NCBI GenBank assembly: GCA_018648945.1
Contig: JABGQJ010000022.1
Span: forward strand, 1 to 25,249
Direction of reading: 5' to 3'
Source: Victivallales bacterium
GTDB taxonomy: Bacteria; Verrucomicrobiota; Lentisphaeria; Oligosphaerales; Lenti-02
DNA: 25,249 nt
Below are positions 23,482-25,249 of this stretch, piece by piece. Positions within the stretch are counted from its first letter, which is position 1. Each line of letters begins with the position of its first letter. The position numbers and the translations under genes were made by a program. A model generated the notes under the pieces. That model was not told the origin of the DNA. It did no database searches and was given only the letters and a program-made list of their open reading frames with translations.

Positions 23482-24792
23482 ATGACGCGACGCAGATTCC
23501 TCACTGGCACCCTACTGGGAGCGATGATGATGGTTCCCATGAATGCACCGGCCCAAGAGACCACCGAACGGAAACCGTTCCTGCTCAGCGAAAATGGGTC
23601 TGGGCGCTCGACCGGTTACGCTGAGAGCAACAAGATCGTCACCCTCGGCGACAAGACCCATGTGACCTGGCTCGACTCGGCAGACGGAGCGTTCTGGGTG
23701 CGCATTCGCACCCGCGACCGGAAGACCGGTGCCTGGTCGCCCACCTACACGGTCGGCAAGGCCTATGACAACCACGGTGGCCCGGCGTTGGCGGCGGACA
23801 GCAAGGGCTTCCTGCACATTGTCTACTACCCGCACCACCATCCACTCCGCTACCGGAAGTCTCTGCGCCCCAATGATGCCTCGGCCTGGGGCGGAGAGGA
23901 GCAGTTCGGCACCTTCAGCACCTACCCAACGCTGCTGATCGCGGCGGATGATACGCTGATCGTCACCTGCCGCGAGAGCAACAAGGACAGGAAACCCTGG
24001 GTGATGAACCGGTACATCAAGCGCCCCGGCAAGCCCTGGATGGGGCCCAAGGCGGTCATGATCTCCGACGAGGCCGGCTACTCCCACTACCAGGATGCCT
24101 TGGCCTGGGGCCCGGACCACAAGACGATCCACCTCTCCACACGCATGTACGGCGGCAAGCCGGGGCGCGCCCATACGGTGGGCTACATGCGCAGCCACGA
24201 TCTCGGCGAGACCTGGGAAGACGCCACCGGCAAGGCCATCCCCCTCCCCGCCACCTCCAAGACCTGCACCATCCTCGCCAGTGACAAAGGTGGCCCGGCT
24301 GCCTTCCGCTGCGGGGCCATCGCAATAGGCGCGGATGGCGCGCCCATGGTCCTATATAGCGACGCCAAACCGATCCCAAACCACACCTGGCTCGTCCGCC
24401 TGGACCCCAAGACCGGAGCGCAGCAGCGCCAAGCTCTCCAACCCCAGGCCGCCAAGCTGATCCCTGGCGTCTCCATCGCCATGGCTGGTGGTCTGAGCGT
24501 AGATGCCACCGGTCGCCTGCATGTGGTCGTCACCATGGCCCCGGCCAAGAGCGGCGTCCGGTGGGGCAACCCGCCCGAAGACGTGCTCTACCTCACCGCC
24601 CCGAAGTTCGGAGCAGACTTCACCACCTGCGCCGTCTCGCCCATCGATCCGAAGGTGCCCAGCTGGCTCCCCAACATCGAGCGCTCCACCGGGCACAACC
24701 AAGTTCCGCTCCAGCCCGGCATCCTCTTCCAGACCGGCGGCCCCGGCAAGAAGAACACCCAGGTGGTCGCCAACAAAGTCTACTGGTGGTAG
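23482..24792 (+). CDS. Tat-exported BNR-repeat (sialidase-like propeller) protein
   Basis: The 436-residue product opens with MTRRRFLTGTLLGAMMMVP, a twin-arginine signal (RRRFL, hydrophobic core, then APAQ), so it is probably exported folded. The mature part looks like a BNR_4-type beta-propeller: repeated blade motifs include TRDRKTGAWSPTYTV, AADSKGFLHIVYY, MRSHDLGETWEDA and RLHVVVTMAPAK. YDNHGGPALA followed by YPHHHPLRYRKS is the kind of His-bearing block found in propeller polysaccharide lyases such as PL24/PL25 as well as in sialidase-like proteins. No canonical RIP motif of true sialidases is seen. ATG 23482 is supported by GGAGA at 23471-23475, six bases upstream, and by the signal. It may be a lyase, a hydrolase or a glycan-binding protein. 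It is last in the plus-strand run that includes the GH42-like glycosidase. Confidence 0.75.
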   Translation: MTRRRFLTGTLLGAMMMVPMNAPAQETTERKPFLLSENGSGRSTGYAESNKIVTLGDKTHVTWLDSADGAFWVRIRTRDRKTGAWSPTYTVGKAYDNHGGPALAADSKGFLHIVYYPHHHPLRYRKSLRPNDASAWGGEEQFGTFSTYPTLLIAADDTLIVTCRESNKDRKPWVMNRYIKRPGKPWMGPKAVMISDEAGYSHYQDALAWGPDHKTIHLSTRMYGGKPGRAHTVGYMRSHDLGETWEDATGKAIPLPATSKTCTILASDKGGPAAFRCGAIAIGADGAPMVLYSDAKPIPNHTWLVRLDPKTGAQQRQALQPQAAKLIPGVSIAMAGGLSVDATGRLHVVVTMAPAKSGVRWGNPPEDVLYLTAPKFGADFTTCAVSPIDPKVPSWLPNIERSTGHNQVPLQPGILFQTGGPGKKNTQVVANKVYWW

Positions 24793-24866
24793 CGGCCGTC
24801 CACTCCGTCCACGCAATGGCTCAGTCATGGGTAGAGAGATCTCTCGGCGCGCCAGCGGCGGCAGTC

Positions 24867-24898
24867 GCGTTGGGGAGCGGTACTCCGCTCTCCAACGC
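24867..24898 (+). repeat. Long hairpin, REP- or terminator-like
   Basis: GCGTTGGGGAGCGG (24867-24880), loop TACT, CCGCTCTCCAACGC (24885-24898): a 14-base stem with a single G-T wobble. It starts 74 bases after the stop of the BNR gene. There is no T-run. The stem strength suggests a terminator or a REP-type interspersed element. Confidence 0.55.
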
Positions 24899-24911
24899 AC
24901 TCATGTGGGGT

Positions 24912-24933
24912 CCGGGGAGACACGTCTCCCCGG
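24912..24933 (+). repeat. Second hairpin, 13 bases after the first
   Basis: CCGGGGAGA (24912-24920) pairs perfectly with TCTCCCCGG (24925-24933) around CACG. Two strong hairpins side by side between genes, without T-runs, fit a REP pair better than an intrinsic terminator. Confidence 0.5.
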
Positions 24934-25165
24934 CGGGGTGCGGGGCTGGCCCGAATGCCCCGAAACTTAAGCCCTTCGGCACCCCTGGGAACGGCTTTCC
25001 CCGAACTCCGGCGTAGGGCGTTGCGACCATTCGCCGGCAGCGCTTCCCTCAGCCTGGACTGATCCCCACAGTCTGTCGGCTCCCGCCTGCGCGGCATTTG
25101 CCCCGTTCTTCCCGCTCTTTTCCCCGCCACGCCCTCGCAATGGTCGATTCGTGCTGTATGGTAGC

Positions 25166-25181
25166 TATGCGGATCCGCATA
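25166..25181. promoter_or_regulatory. 16-base perfect palindrome, possible operator
   Basis: TATGCGGATCCGCATA at 25166-25181 is a perfect inverted repeat without spacer, 40 bases upstream of the ATG at 25222. The position suits an operator for a dimeric regulator. The promoter cannot be placed with confidence; TATGGT just upstream at 25157-25162 is a possible -10. Confidence 0.4.
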
Positions 25182-25221
25182 TTTCCACGCCGTAAACTCC
25201 CAGCACCCACGGAGGACGCCG

Positions 25222-25249
25222 ATGAGTCTTCAGGAACTCGAAAGCGCAC
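25222..25249 (+). CDS. N-terminus of a gene cut by the window end
   Basis: ATG 25222 is preceded by GGAGG at 25211-25215 with six bases between, an excellent ribosome binding site. Only nine residues are visible (MSLQELESA). The start resembles small acidic proteins of the addiction-module-component type that often begin MS-x-x-ELE, but nine residues cannot support a family call. Confidence 0.6.

Larger units (their letters stand above)
24793..25221. other. Non-coding region with hairpins and a palindrome
   Basis: No gene is supported in these 429 bases. Contents: a perfect 12-base palindrome GAGAGATCTCTC at 24834-24845, two strong hairpins at 24867-24898 and 24912-24933, then about 230 bases with no recognisable feature, and a 16-base palindrome at 25166-25181 shortly before the gene that starts at 25222. 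Confidence 0.65.

Noticed and set aside
1..25249. Insertion sequences, tRNA or rRNA genes
   Set aside because: No transposase motif, no terminal inverted repeats flanking a gene, and no cloverleaf or rRNA segment was recognised on reading; a tRNAscan or rRNA HMM run was not possible.

Overview
The window is GC-rich, densely coding DNA that looks like a free-living bacterium of the PVC superphylum (Lentisphaerae, Verrucomicrobia or Planctomycetes) or a neighbour such as Hydrogenedentes. This is inferred from gene content: a heparinase II/III-type lyase, an ADP-ribosylglycohydrolase-like protein with beta-sandwich appendages, a xylose-isomerase-like TIM barrel, a GH42-like secreted glycosidase, a BNR-propeller protein with a twin-arginine signal, and two proteins joining TPRs, a pseudopilin-like 'DGH' domain and a HEAT-like tail. 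No 16S or other taxonomic marker is present, so the placement is tentative.

Layout. (1) 82-8257, plus strand: recC and recB, overlapping at ATGA, then a small single-pass membrane protein; no recD is adjacent. (2) 8557-13586, plus strand: an ADP-ribosylglycohydrolase-like protein, then a secreted heparinase II/III-family lyase whose stop codon lies inside the Shine-Dalgarno region of a sugar isomerase/epimerase gene. (3) 13587-14125: a 540-base non-coding stretch with three direct and one inverted copy of a short hairpin repeat. (4) 14126-15214: rsgA, with Arg codon use unlike its neighbours. (5) 15307-17251, minus strand: upp-uraA, a uracil uptake and salvage operon. (6) 17410-24792, plus strand: a secreted GH42-like glycosidase, two tandem paralogous TPR/pseudopilin-like/HEAT-like proteins, a non-coding segment built of several unrelated short repeats, and a Tat-exported BNR propeller protein. 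(7) 24793-25249: a non-coding stretch with strong hairpins and a 16-bp palindrome ahead of a gene cut by the window end.

How the parts fit. Three units are housekeeping: RecBC double-strand-break repair, RsgA ribosome maturation and uracil salvage. The rest looks like breakdown of complex, probably acidic or sulfated, glycans: an exported lyase (10541-12637), a coupled cytoplasmic isomerase for its products, an exported GH-A glycosidase and an exported propeller protein. No SusC/SusD pair, sulfatase, sugar transporter or transcription factor accompanies them, so a complete utilisation locus is not shown. The least explained items are the tandem paralogs at 20338-23208 and the ADP-ribosylglycohydrolase-like protein with an altered N-terminal motif.
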